A program made the translations under genes and the position numbers. From Pseudanabaena sp. BC1403 (GTDB lineage: Bacteria > Cyanobacteriota > Cyanobacteriia > Pseudanabaenales > Pseudanabaenaceae), in the NCBI RefSeq assembly GCF_002914585.1, contig NZ_PDDM01000016.1, forward strand, positions 57,270 through 121,269: a DNA stretch of 64,000 bases, written 5' to 3'. This document shows positions 40,961-51,089 of the stretch, in pieces (within the stretch, counting starts at the first letter, position 1; the number at the start of each line of letters is the position of its first letter). The notes under the pieces are model-generated. The model saw nothing but the letters and a program-made list of their open reading frames with translations. It was not told where the DNA came from and did no database searches.

Positions 40961-43630
40961 GTGACTGTTGCTGCTTCTGTTTCTTCGCCTGATGTCAAGA
41001 GTTTGACCGATTCGGGAATTTATATTACAATTCACGGTCACTTTTATCAGCCTCCGCGTGAAAATCCTTACCTAAATGCGATCGAGCGGCAAGAAAGCGC
41101 GGCTCCTTTTCATGACTGGAATGCGCGGATTCACCATGAATGCTATCGCCCCAACGCATTCTCTCGGATTGAGCGCCATGATGGCAAAATCGTCAAGATC
41201 GTCAACAACTATGAGTACATGAGTTTCAACATGGGGCCAACACTGCTCTCATGGATGGAATTTCACGATCGCGATACCTACCAAGCGATTTTAGATGCTG
41301 ATAAACGCAGCGCCGAGCGCCTTAATGGTCATGGCAATGCGATCGCACAGGTGTATAACCACATCATCATGCCCTTAGCGAATTGGCGGGACAAATTGAC
41401 GCAAATTCGTTGGGGCAAAGAAGATTTTAAGGCGAGATTTGGGCGTGAGACTGAAGGGATGTGGTTGGCTGAGACTGCTGTAGACTATGAAACCCTTGAA
41501 GCTTTAGTTTTAGAGGGGATCAAGTTTATTATTCTCGCGCCATCTCAAGCCCAGCGCTGTCGTCCTCAACCCACTGAAAACAACCCTAACCCTGCATGGC
41601 AAGAAGTCGGCGGAGCACAGATTGATCCCAATCGTCCCTATCGTTGCTATTTGCGCCGCCATAATGCCAATAACAGCAATGTATCGGAACTTGGTCAATA
41701 CCATTTGCCAGCAGATACTGATGCTTATATCGATGTATTTTTCTATGATGGGCCAATCTCGCGTGATATGGGCTTTGGCGATCTCTTAGGTAGCTCTCAT
41801 AATTTTGCCAAGCGTCTTAGTCAAGCTGTACAGGGAGATCACCGTCCGCATCAGATTGTTTCGGTAGCAACCGATGGCGAAACTTTTGGACATCATAAGC
41901 ACTTTACTGAAAAAACCCTTTCCTATGCCTTTGTCGAAGAATTTCCCAAGCGCGGCTGGAATGTCACTAATTATGCTCATTATTTAAGCCTCTTCCCACC
42001 CCAATGGGAAGCAGAGCTAAAATCTGTAACTGCTTGGAGTTGTGCTCACGGAGTCGATCGCTGGCAGGGTGGTTGTACATGTGGTGGCGAAGGATCTGGC
42101 TATCAACTCCTATGGCGGCGACCACTGCGCGATAGTCTCAACTGGCTACGCGATCGCCTAGCTGCTGTCTACGTAGATATCGGGCGCAAATATTTTAATG
42201 ATCCTTGGGAAGCACGCGATCGCTATATTGACGTGCTGCAATATTCTCTGCGCGATGGCATATCTGAACATTCTCCAGTTTTAGAGAAATTTTTTGCGCA
42301 GCAGTCTGGGAGCAAAGTTTCGACCTCGGCTCAGAGGGTTGATGCTCTTAGGTTGTTGGAAATGCAACGCCACGCTTTGCTCATGTTTACGAGTTGCGGT
42401 TGGTTTTTTGAAGAATTATCACGACCTGAAACCGTACAGATTTTGCGCTATGCCGCCAGAGCGATCGAACTAGCAGCTGATGTTGCAGGAGTATTGCTAG
42501 AGGATGAGTTTATTCATCGCATGGCAAAATCACCCAGCAATCTCGTTGAATTTAAAGACGGTGAAGGAGTCTTTAAACATCAAGTGGCGACTAACCGCAT
42601 TACCCTCGCTCAAGTTGCTGCCCAATATGCCCTTAGTTCGACGTTGGGTAACTATGCGCGATCGCAACAAATCTATTGCTACCAAATTCAACAACAGGAT
42701 TATCAACTGCAACGGATTGGCTCAATGTCCTTAGCGATCGGGCAGATTCAATTAGTTTCTGGAATCACGCAAGAATCTGTAAATTACATTTTTGCAGTAC
42801 TGCACCTTGGTGGTGATGACTTCCATTGCTGTATCCAACCCTTCACAGGAAGACGTGAATACGAAGAGATCAAAGCAACTCTATTTAAGGTTCTCAAACA
42901 AGCGAATACGGCAGCCGTAATTCTGACGATGGCTAGCAACTTTAGTGGTGAACAGTTCAATCTGCATCATCTCTTTGCGGAAGAGCGCCATCGAATTTTG
43001 CGAATGCTCGCCGATGAGACTTTGACTAGACTCGATCAGCTTTACGAACAAGTTTATCGTGATAACTATGGAATCTTGATCTCATTCCGTCGGGATGATC
43101 TACCAGTACCGCGTGAACTGCAAGTCGCAGCGGAGATTGTGCTAAACAATCGCCTCACCGAGGAACTCAAGCGATTAGAAACTGGCGAATCACTCCCGAA
43201 CGTGGGATTAGATGCTGTCGCGATCGAGGCGCTTAATTTGGGCTGTAAGTTTACCCATGAGGAAGATGCCGAAATTCTCGAAAATTATATTTTGAGACAA
43301 ATTCAGCAACTTTCGCAATTGCAAGATATCGACGAAAAGTCGCTATTTAGCTATCTCAATCAGATTGAGCAGTCTTTAGCAATTAGCGATCGCCTAGATC
43401 TGGAGTTAGATCTTGACCTTTCTCAAGAGGCTTTCCTCAACTATCTATCAGTAAGGATTGCCCCAAAGTGTGTACTTGCTAGACAGATTCTCGATTTGGA
43501 ATCTACTCAAAAACAACCAATTCATATAGAGGTTAATCTTTGCGAAAGTATTTCTAATTTGGAGCTACATCAGTTAATTGATACAGCTAGTAAATTAGGT
43601 ATTGCCACTGAAGCTTGGCTTCATGCTTAG
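40961..43630 (+). CDS. GH57-type glycoside hydrolase with DUF3536
   Basis: The N-terminal part is of the glycoside hydrolase family 57 fold: YITIHGHFYQPPRENPYL, then a FNMGPTLLSWME segment, GMWLAETAVDYETLE with the probable nucleophile Glu, and VATDGETFGHHKHF. The rest is the DUF3536 region of cyanobacterial GH57-like proteins. It has 889 residues. The start is GTG 40961. Family 57 enzymes act on alpha-glucans; the real substrate here is unknown. It is a single gene. Confidence 0.87.
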   Translation: MTVAASVSSPDVKSLTDSGIYITIHGHFYQPPRENPYLNAIERQESAAPFHDWNARIHHECYRPNAFSRIERHDGKIVKIVNNYEYMSFNMGPTLLSWMEFHDRDTYQAILDADKRSAERLNGHGNAIAQVYNHIIMPLANWRDKLTQIRWGKEDFKARFGRETEGMWLAETAVDYETLEALVLEGIKFIILAPSQAQRCRPQPTENNPNPAWQEVGGAQIDPNRPYRCYLRRHNANNSNVSELGQYHLPADTDAYIDVFFYDGPISRDMGFGDLLGSSHNFAKRLSQAVQGDHRPHQIVSVATDGETFGHHKHFTEKTLSYAFVEEFPKRGWNVTNYAHYLSLFPPQWEAELKSVTAWSCAHGVDRWQGGCTCGGEGSGYQLLWRRPLRDSLNWLRDRLAAVYVDIGRKYFNDPWEARDRYIDVLQYSLRDGISEHSPVLEKFFAQQSGSKVSTSAQRVDALRLLEMQRHALLMFTSCGWFFEELSRPETVQILRYAARAIELAADVAGVLLEDEFIHRMAKSPSNLVEFKDGEGVFKHQVATNRITLAQVAAQYALSSTLGNYARSQQIYCYQIQQQDYQLQRIGSMSLAIGQIQLVSGITQESVNYIFAVLHLGGDDFHCCIQPFTGRREYEEIKATLFKVLKQANTAAVILTMASNFSGEQFNLHHLFAEERHRILRMLADETLTRLDQLYEQVYRDNYGILISFRRDDLPVPRELQVAAEIVLNNRLTEELKRLETGESLPNVGLDAVAIEALNLGCKFTHEEDAEILENYILRQIQQLSQLQDIDEKSLFSYLNQIEQSLAISDRLDLELDLDLSQEAFLNYLSVRIAPKCVLARQILDLESTQKQPIHIEVNLCESISNLELHQLIDTASKLGIATEAWLHA

Positions 43631-43636
43631 ATCCTG

Positions 43637-43688
43637 ATTCCTAAACTGTAGGAGCAATTCATGAATTGCCCCTACAGTTTAGGAATTT
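43637..43688 (+). terminator. Long hairpin after the GH57 gene
   Basis: ATTCCTAAACTGTAGG arms plus GCAATTC/GAATTGC form a stem with one mismatch, followed by TTTCTTTT. Confidence 0.7.
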
Positions 43689-43717
43689 CTTTTCAATCAT
43701 TTAAAAATATCTAGATA

Positions 43718-44572
43718 ATGCTTCCTCCTTTTATTGTTTTAGATCCATTTATTGAAGACTGGTTACGCGAAGATATCGGGCGTGGCGATCGCAGCACTAG
43801 TGGTTTATTTCCAGATGGTAATGCGCCTATTGGAAAGGCTGTGTGGATTGCCAAAGCTGATGGTGTGGTTGCAGGACTAGCAATCGCGGCACGAGTATTT
43901 TATTTGTTAGATCAATCAGTAAATTTCGTCGCGATCGCGCAGGATGGGAAACCTGTCAAATCAGGTGAACTGATCGCCGAAATTACGGGCAGCCTTGCCA
44001 CATTGCTTATGGGCGAAAGAGTTGCGCTTAATTTAGTAATGCGATTATCAGGAATTGCTAGCTCTACGGCAGAATATGTCAAGGCGATTAGTAGCACGAA
44101 AGCGCATCTAGTTGACACCCGCAAAACTATTCCAGGAATGCGCATCTTAGAGAAATATGCCACTTTCATTGGTGGTGCGATCAATCATCGCTATGGCTTA
44201 GATGATGCAGTGATGCTTAAGGATAATCACATTGCGGCGGCTGGCGGCATCACAGAAGCGGTACAACGAGTACGCGAAAATATTCCATTTACCACATCGA
44301 TTGAAGTAGAAACTGAGTCAATTCCTCAAGTAAAGGAAGCAGTGCAACTAGATCTTGATGTGATCATGCTCGATAATATGCCAGTAGAAATGATGCGGGA
44401 AGCAATCATTCTCATCCGCCAAAATAGCAGCCATACAAAAATCGAAGCTTCTGGCAACATTACGCTCAGTACCATTGCTCAAGTTGCAAATCTAGGTGTA
44501 GATTATATTTCCACTTCGGCAATGGTCACGCGATCGCATTGGTTAGACATCAGTATGCGAATTAGTTCCTAA
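43718..44572 (+). CDS. nadC: Nicotinate-nucleotide pyrophosphorylase (carboxylating)
   Basis: NadC (quinolinate phosphoribosyltransferase) makes nicotinate mononucleotide from quinolinate in NAD synthesis. Visible are DWLREDIGRGDRST at the N terminus, LNLVMRLSGIAS, VDTRKTIPGMRILEKYA, NHRYGLDDAVMLKDNHI and the EASGNITLSTI phosphate-binding segment. It has 284 residues as usual. The transporter gene that follows starts 18 bases later and may be cotranscribed. Confidence 0.95.
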   Translation: MLPPFIVLDPFIEDWLREDIGRGDRSTSGLFPDGNAPIGKAVWIAKADGVVAGLAIAARVFYLLDQSVNFVAIAQDGKPVKSGELIAEITGSLATLLMGERVALNLVMRLSGIASSTAEYVKAISSTKAHLVDTRKTIPGMRILEKYATFIGGAINHRYGLDDAVMLKDNHIAAAGGITEAVQRVRENIPFTTSIEVETESIPQVKEAVQLDLDVIMLDNMPVEMMREAIILIRQNSSHTKIEASGNITLSTIAQVANLGVDYISTSAMVTRSHWLDISMRISS

Positions 44573-44590
44573 TTCATCTCATAACAAAAT

Positions 44591-45463
44591 ATGCAAGAAA
44601 GTATGTTTACGACTCTAATCTTACCCATTGCCTTAGCTCTAATCATGCTGGGGATGGGACTATCACTAAAGTTTGAGGATTTCCAACGGATTACAAAATA
44701 TCCTAAAGCGGTGTCAGTGGGATTATTTAGTCAAATCGTCCTGTTACCAATCATCGGCTTTATAATTACACAGATTGTAGCAATGCCGCCTGCGATCGCA
44801 GTGGGATTGATGATTATTTCCATTGCCCCTGGTGGTGTGTCATCAAACATGATTACTTACCTCGCTGGTGGAGATGTAGCTTTGTCGGTGACATTGACGG
44901 TATGTAGTAGCATAATCACCATATTTACGATTCCGATCCTTGCAAATCTAGCTCTAAATCATTTTATCGGACAGAGCGCAGCGATCTCTTTGCCCATTGG
45001 AACAACAATGGGGCAGATCTTTTTAATTACGATTATTCCTGTTGTGATAGGAATGTATATACAGTATAGGTTTCCTGAGCTTTCCCGCAGTTTAGAAAAG
45101 GTTACTAGTCGCCTAGCAATCGGCTTTCTCGCTTTAATTATTCTGATTCTCGTTATTCGCGAATGGAGCCGATTACCTGAGTTTATTGTGCAGGCAGGTG
45201 TAGGAGTGATTTTGCTTAACTTGTTCTCAATGGTCGCAGGTTTTGTGATCAGTAAACTACTAAAGCTCAGTTCATCGCAGCAGATTTGTATAGCAATCGA
45301 AGTTGGAATACAGAATGGAACTTTAGCGATCGCGATTACAGCAGGAATGTTGGGAAATCAAGATATGGCAATCCCTGCGGCTATTTATAGTCTGTTCATG
45401 TATATGACTGGATTTGGGGCAATTCTCTATGGCAAGAGCTTATCGAAGAATGCCTTAGTTTGA
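44591..45463 (+). CDS. BASS-family (bile acid:sodium symporter type) transporter
   Basis: The 290-residue membrane protein has about nine or ten hydrophobic segments and family motifs MLGMGLSLKFEDFQ, ISIAPGGVSSNMITYLAGGDVALSV and EVGIQNGTLAIAI. BASS proteins move organic anions with sodium; cyanobacterial members include pyruvate and bicarbonate-like roles, but the substrate here is not determined. It lies 18 bases downstream of nadC. Confidence 0.87.
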   Translation: MQESMFTTLILPIALALIMLGMGLSLKFEDFQRITKYPKAVSVGLFSQIVLLPIIGFIITQIVAMPPAIAVGLMIISIAPGGVSSNMITYLAGGDVALSVTLTVCSSIITIFTIPILANLALNHFIGQSAAISLPIGTTMGQIFLITIIPVVIGMYIQYRFPELSRSLEKVTSRLAIGFLALIILILVIREWSRLPEFIVQAGVGVILLNLFSMVAGFVISKLLKLSSSQQICIAIEVGIQNGTLAIAITAGMLGNQDMAIPAAIYSLFMYMTGFGAILYGKSLSKNALV

Positions 45464-45522
45464 TAATAATTATTTTTCTATAGCGGCAATTAATTACCAC
45501 TATGGGTCAAGGAACTACAATT

Positions 45523-47124
45523 ATGGAATATGCAATTGATTTCGGGACGAGTAATACCGTTATAGCGAGAATTAATGAGAATGGAGAAATGGAAACGGTC
45601 AAACTAGCTGACTATAGCAGCCTCATTGCTGACAATCCGCCATTGATTCCTAGCTTTGTCTATGTGCAGGATGCTGCCAAAGAGCAGGTGCTAATTGGTC
45701 AAGAGGTTAGCGATCGCGGTTTAGACAACAAGAGTAATAAAGGCGAACAGCGATTTTTTAAAGCTTTCAAAAGAGCGATTGGCTCTAATATGTCCATGTT
45801 TGTACCAGAAGTAGATGGACGCGAAATAGAATTTGAACTAGTGGGAGAATGGTTTTTAAAAAAAATCATTGAGAGCTTACCAGATGTTGACTCATTAATA
45901 TTTACGGTTCCAGTTGATAGCTTTGAGTCATATCGTAATTGGCTTGGAGAAGTTTGCGAGAAACTAACCGTAAATCAGGTGCGAATCCTAGACGAGCCTA
46001 CTGCTGCTGCTTTGGGATATGGAATTAATGGTGGTGATGAAACTATCTTAGTAGTAGATTTTGGCGGTGGTACGTTAGATTTGTCATTAGTAAAATTATC
46101 TTTTGCGCAACTACAAACGGAATCTACCCAACCCAAATCACCTTTAGGTTTCTTATTAAAATGGGGCGATCGCACAGTTAAAAATAAACCTTTAACTAAT
46201 AATCAAAGTTCACAAACCGCTAAAGTTCTCGCCAAAACTGGGCAAAATCTTGGTGGCATTGATATTGATAATTGGATCATTGATTACTTCCATTCCACTT
46301 TAGGCTTGCCGAAGAACTCGCTCATAGACCGCTTAGCTGAACGAATTAAGATCGCTCTTTCTAACGCTGAATCATCAACTGAGGTTTATTTTAATGATCA
46401 AACCTTTGAATCCTATGAATTAACTTTGACGCGATCGCAATTAAATCAAATCCTCGAACAGCATAAATTTTTTATTAATCTCGATAGCGCTCTTGATCGC
46501 ATTCGCCAACAAGCAAATCGCCAAAATATTGATTTAGATCAAATCGAGGCAGTGCTCTTAGTAGGCGGTACATCCCAAATTCCTACTGTAAAAGAATGGG
46601 CTGTGCGGCATTTTCCTGTCGAGAAAGTAAAAGCTAATAAACCATTCGAGGCGATCGCTCATGGAGCAATTTCGCAGGGATGGGAATTAAAGGACTTTCT
46701 CTATCACAGCTATGGTGTACGCTTTTGGGACAAGCGCTACAAAAAACATAACTGGCATACGATTATTAAATCGGGTGAGACCTATCCATTACTCAAACCA
46801 GTAGAACTCACGCTTGGTGCATCTGTTGTCGATCAGCCAAGCATTGAGTTAGTTATTGGTGAGTTGGGTGAAACCAATGTAGAAGTTTATTTTGAAGATG
46901 ACAGACTTGTTACCCGTGTTTTAGATGTCAAGCAAGTTGCAGCGCAGATTCTCAATGAGAATAGCAAGGCGATCGCGAAGCTTGATCCACTAGGGCAAAC
47001 TGGTAGCGATCGCATCAAGGTTTCCTTCCAAGTAGACGAAAAGCGCACATTAAGAATTACAGTTCTTGATCTGTTAACCAAACAAAATTTATTAGCAGAT
47101 ATCCCTGTGGTGCAACTTGTATAG
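45523..47124 (+). CDS. Hsp70-family (DnaK-like) ATPase, short form
   Basis: The Hsp70 nucleotide-binding domain shows the phosphate motifs AIDFGTSNTVIA, LVVDFGGGTLDLS and the adenosine motif VLLVGGTSQIPTVKEW. There is an insertion after the second motif (about residues 195-240). The protein has 533 residues, shorter than DnaK (about 635); the C-terminal substrate domain is reduced and diverged. I use ATG 45523, with AAGGA ahead, over the ATG at 45502. Proteins like this are common in cyanobacteria and are not the main DnaK. Confidence 0.85.
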   Translation: MEYAIDFGTSNTVIARINENGEMETVKLADYSSLIADNPPLIPSFVYVQDAAKEQVLIGQEVSDRGLDNKSNKGEQRFFKAFKRAIGSNMSMFVPEVDGREIEFELVGEWFLKKIIESLPDVDSLIFTVPVDSFESYRNWLGEVCEKLTVNQVRILDEPTAAALGYGINGGDETILVVDFGGGTLDLSLVKLSFAQLQTESTQPKSPLGFLLKWGDRTVKNKPLTNNQSSQTAKVLAKTGQNLGGIDIDNWIIDYFHSTLGLPKNSLIDRLAERIKIALSNAESSTEVYFNDQTFESYELTLTRSQLNQILEQHKFFINLDSALDRIRQQANRQNIDLDQIEAVLLVGGTSQIPTVKEWAVRHFPVEKVKANKPFEAIAHGAISQGWELKDFLYHSYGVRFWDKRYKKHNWHTIIKSGETYPLLKPVELTLGASVVDQPSIELVIGELGETNVEVYFEDDRLVTRVLDVKQVAAQILNENSKAIAKLDPLGQTGSDRIKVSFQVDEKRTLRITVLDLLTKQNLLADIPVVQLV

Positions 47125-47130
47125 CAAGGT

Positions 47131-47173
47131 TTTTAAAAGCACAAAATGGCTACGCCATTTTGTGCTTTGGTAT
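47131..47173 (-). repeat. Partial 103-bp-type repeat (first hairpin only, copy E)
   Basis: It carries only the ATACCAA end and the CACAAAATGGC...GCCATTTTGTG stem, reversed. Placed between convergent genes it may act as the terminator of both. Confidence 0.75.
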
Positions 47174-47176
47174 TGC

Positions 47177-48466
<1,290 letters not shown>

Positions 48467-48595
48467 CTATTCCTTTAATGTTTTAAGTAAAGCTTTCGCA
48501 ACAATCTTACAGTTTAGCGCTGTCCCATTTCTCAAATGTTAGGTGTTCATCAAAAAAGTTGACAAAATTCACTTTTAGGTATCGGTTATAGCTAC

Positions 48596-48646
48596 ACATC
48601 CAAAAGATAGTTGCGGCGCTTCGCGCCGCAACTATCTTTTGGATGT
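48596..48646. repeat. 24-bp perfect arm palindrome of the GCGC-tip family
   Basis: ACATCCAAAAGATAG arms meet at TTGCGGCGC TTC GCGCCGCAA. It is in the eno upstream region. Confidence 0.9.
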
Positions 48647-48703
48647 ATCTCTTACATTGCTATATCTTTTGGGTTTGATGTCTTAACTTCTCTAGCTACA
48701 GCT

Positions 48704-48756
48704 AACCCAAAAGATAAAGATGCGGCGCTTCGCGCCGCATCTTTATCTTTTGGGTT
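48704..48756. repeat. 25-bp perfect arm palindrome of the GCGC-tip family
   Basis: AACCCAAAAGATAAAGATG arms meet at GCGGCGC TTC GCGCCGC, only 58 bases from the previous one. A shorter element with TTACGCAG and CTGCGTAA ends follows at about 48776-48849. Confidence 0.9.
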
Positions 48757-48886
48757 TTGATTAACTGATGTTACGCAGAACGAGGTTACCGTCGCGCCCC
48801 CGTGCCAGCCCTAGACCTATGCTATGACAGGGATTCTATGCTGCGTAAGGTAACTGATTAACTAAAAATTGCTTTGGCTAAAGCTA

Positions 48887-49252
48887 TTAATGCGATAAAA
48901 CAAGAGCATCTAGTTTTCTGATTCTTTCAACCATGATTTTCATCACGTTAATTGCAAAATTAGGAGTTTGCTGTACCAAAAAGTTAAACCGCTTTTGATC
49001 TACGGGGACTAGCTTACATTCAGTTTTGGCGATCGCTGAGGCACTTCTGGGGCTGGAGTAAATCAGTGCCATTTCTCCAACAATGCCGCCAGCAGACGTG
49101 GTGTCCAATAACTTACCATCTATAAAAATTTCTACTTCCCCTTCGATGACCACATACATATGATCCGCGATTCCACCCTGTGCAAAGATTACTTGCCCTT
49201 CTGGGATAATCTCAAAGTCTTTGGTATTAGCAAACAAATCAATCGTAGTCAA
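48887..49252 (-). CDS. Single-domain cyclic nucleotide-binding protein
   Basis: The 121-residue protein is one cNMP-binding beta-barrel: VIFAQGGIADHMYVVIEGEVEIF, then GGIVGEMALIYSSPRSASAIA, the phosphate-binding cassette with its Arg-Ser-Ala. No DNA-binding or enzyme domain is attached. It may act as a soluble sensor bound by a partner. It is a single gene and the target is unknown. Confidence 0.87.
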   Translation of the reverse strand: MTTIDLFANTKDFEIIPEGQVIFAQGGIADHMYVVIEGEVEIFIDGKLLDTTSAGGIVGEMALIYSSPRSASAIAKTECKLVPVDQKRFNFLVQQTPNFAINVMKIMVERIRKLDALVLSH

Positions 49253-49449
49253 AATTGAACTCCGCTTTATACAAAAGCAAATAAAAAAGTGAAATAGAAA
49301 TACAACAAAGATTGTAATTGCAAATTAAACAGCTTTAGAAACAATTTAATCTCTTGAAATAATTGATGATATTTACTACTGCTGCTAGTTTTAAGGCTTA
49401 ATTAAAATTTGACAGCTTAAATTTGTGAGTGCATCTAACAAGGTTAAAT

Positions 49450-50214
49450 TTACATTAACTTGAGGTTAAAAGCTCGTAATAACTGTGCAATTAAAACCAC
49501 GATCGCTGCGCCAATAGTTGTATTAATTCCATTGACAAGTTCATTAGTGAGCCAGTCATATTTTTCTTGTAAAGTGGCTCCGATCAAGCTTTCAATATTT
49601 GTGGCGACGAAAGCAGCGATCGCACACCAAAGCAGATCCCAAGGACTAGTTAGTAATCCCACCGCCCAACCAATTGCTGCCATTAATAGCGAACCGATAA
49701 CTCCAGCGATTGTACCTTCTAGACTGACAGCTCCCTCAGTTCCTGCTTCAACTGGCTTGAGCGTGGTGATCAAAAATGTACTTTTACCGTAAGCTTTGCC
49801 AATTTCGCTAGCAGTCGTATCCGCAAGTTTGGTGCTGAGGCTAGCGACATATGCCAATAACCAAAGCGGATTGGGAGCAATTGCTTGCCCGATCGCACAG
49901 AAAGCACCAGTCGCCGCCGATCCCCAAAGATTTTCGGGGCCTCTTGCGCCATCGCGTTTTTCAGCAATGCCTTTTGCTTCTTTGATATCCTTGCCAATTC
50001 GAGTTACCCCCGAACCGACGATCAGATAGCTTAAAATAACGACATAGCCTTGCCATCCTAGACAGCCCCAGACTGTAATTCCCAAAGCCCATGCATGACA
50101 AATGCCTGCGGTGGTTAAGACTTTACGTGGTAATAGTAAGGCGATCGCACCGAGAAGCGTATTAAGGGCGATCGCGATCAACCAGCCCTGTGAAATGGGG
50201 AAACTATTTATCAT
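49450..50214 (-). CDS. DUF92-family membrane kinase, VTE6/phytyl-phosphate kinase type
   Basis: DUF92 proteins include the plant VTE6 and its cyanobacterial counterpart, which phosphorylate phytyl phosphate for tocopherol and chlorophyll phytol recycling. The protein has 254 residues, about six hydrophobic spans, and the family signatures KRDGARGPENLWGSAATGA, SLSTKLADTTASEIGKAYGK and GTEGAVSLEGTIAG. I choose ATG 50214 rather than the TTG ahead of it. It is divergent from the DUF1361 gene. Confidence 0.82.
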   Translation of the reverse strand: MINSFPISQGWLIAIALNTLLGAIALLLPRKVLTTAGICHAWALGITVWGCLGWQGYVVILSYLIVGSGVTRIGKDIKEAKGIAEKRDGARGPENLWGSAATGAFCAIGQAIAPNPLWLLAYVASLSTKLADTTASEIGKAYGKSTFLITTLKPVEAGTEGAVSLEGTIAGVIGSLLMAAIGWAVGLLTSPWDLLWCAIAAFVATNIESLIGATLQEKYDWLTNELVNGINTTIGAAIVVLIAQLLRAFNLKLM

Positions 50215-50295
50215 GGAAGTCAATCTTAAAAATTAGTAAGGTTGGAATTGCCCACCCTACTGCCTATTTATTCAAAATACTACGGAGTAAAAATA

Positions 50296-50931
50296 ATGAC
50301 AGAAGCACTTGAGCTGTTTTGGGGAAATTTAAGTGGTTTTATGGTTTGGAATCTTTTCTTAGCAATAATTCCTTGCGCACTTAGTTTTATTTTATTTGCA
50401 AAGCGATCGCCAAAACGACTACCTTTAAATCCGATCTGGTGGTTCGGCTTAGCAACTTTCATCTTATTTTTGCCCAATGCGCCTTATATCATTACCGATA
50501 TTATTCATTTTGTGGATGATGTCCGAATGCCAAACGTTTCTGACAACGGCATAATCTTCATCTTAATTCCGCAATATATCGTTTTTATATTATTAGGTTT
50601 TCAGTGCTACGTGGCTTCAGTCATGAAGCTCATCAAATATTTAGGTTGGCTGAAGATAATTAAAAATACAACTTGGCTCGAAGTAAGCGTAAATTTTATC
50701 TGCGCTTTTGGTGTGTATTTGGGACGATTTAATCGATTAAATAGTTGGGATTTGTTCACTAACCCCCTAAATGTTGTTCGCAATACAATTTATAACTTTG
50801 CAAGCCCTAATTTTCTCTTTGGCACAATTTTATTTTTCATCACCTTTACTGGGCTTTATTACATTTTCAAATGGATTAATATGTCGCTAGTCTTCTACTG
50901 GCACAATCGCTCTAACCAAGTTTCGGCATAA
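50296..50931 (+). CDS. DUF1361 membrane protein
   Basis: The protein has 211 residues and about six hydrophobic helices with the DUF1361 motifs VWNLFLAIIP, FILFLPNAPYIITD and GVYLGRFNRLNSWD. The function of the family is unknown. I use ATG 50296 because GGAG lies nine bases ahead; the frame is open to 50242. It is a single gene between the DUF92 gene and the S9 peptidase. Confidence 0.8.
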   Translation: MTEALELFWGNLSGFMVWNLFLAIIPCALSFILFAKRSPKRLPLNPIWWFGLATFILFLPNAPYIITDIIHFVDDVRMPNVSDNGIIFILIPQYIVFILLGFQCYVASVMKLIKYLGWLKIIKNTTWLEVSVNFICAFGVYLGRFNRLNSWDLFTNPLNVVRNTIYNFASPNFLFGTILFFITFTGLYYIFKWINMSLVFYWHNRSNQVSA

Positions 50932-51089
50932 CCTATATGAAAGAGCATCAGTTCGATATCTCGATCTTTATTTTGGATTATGCCTATGAAATTATTTGTC
51001 AAAATTTCCATGTTTCCGTACAGCAGTTTTTTTTGAGCAAAAACTGCTGTAATACCAATAGATAGTTTGCAATATTCACCATAAAATTT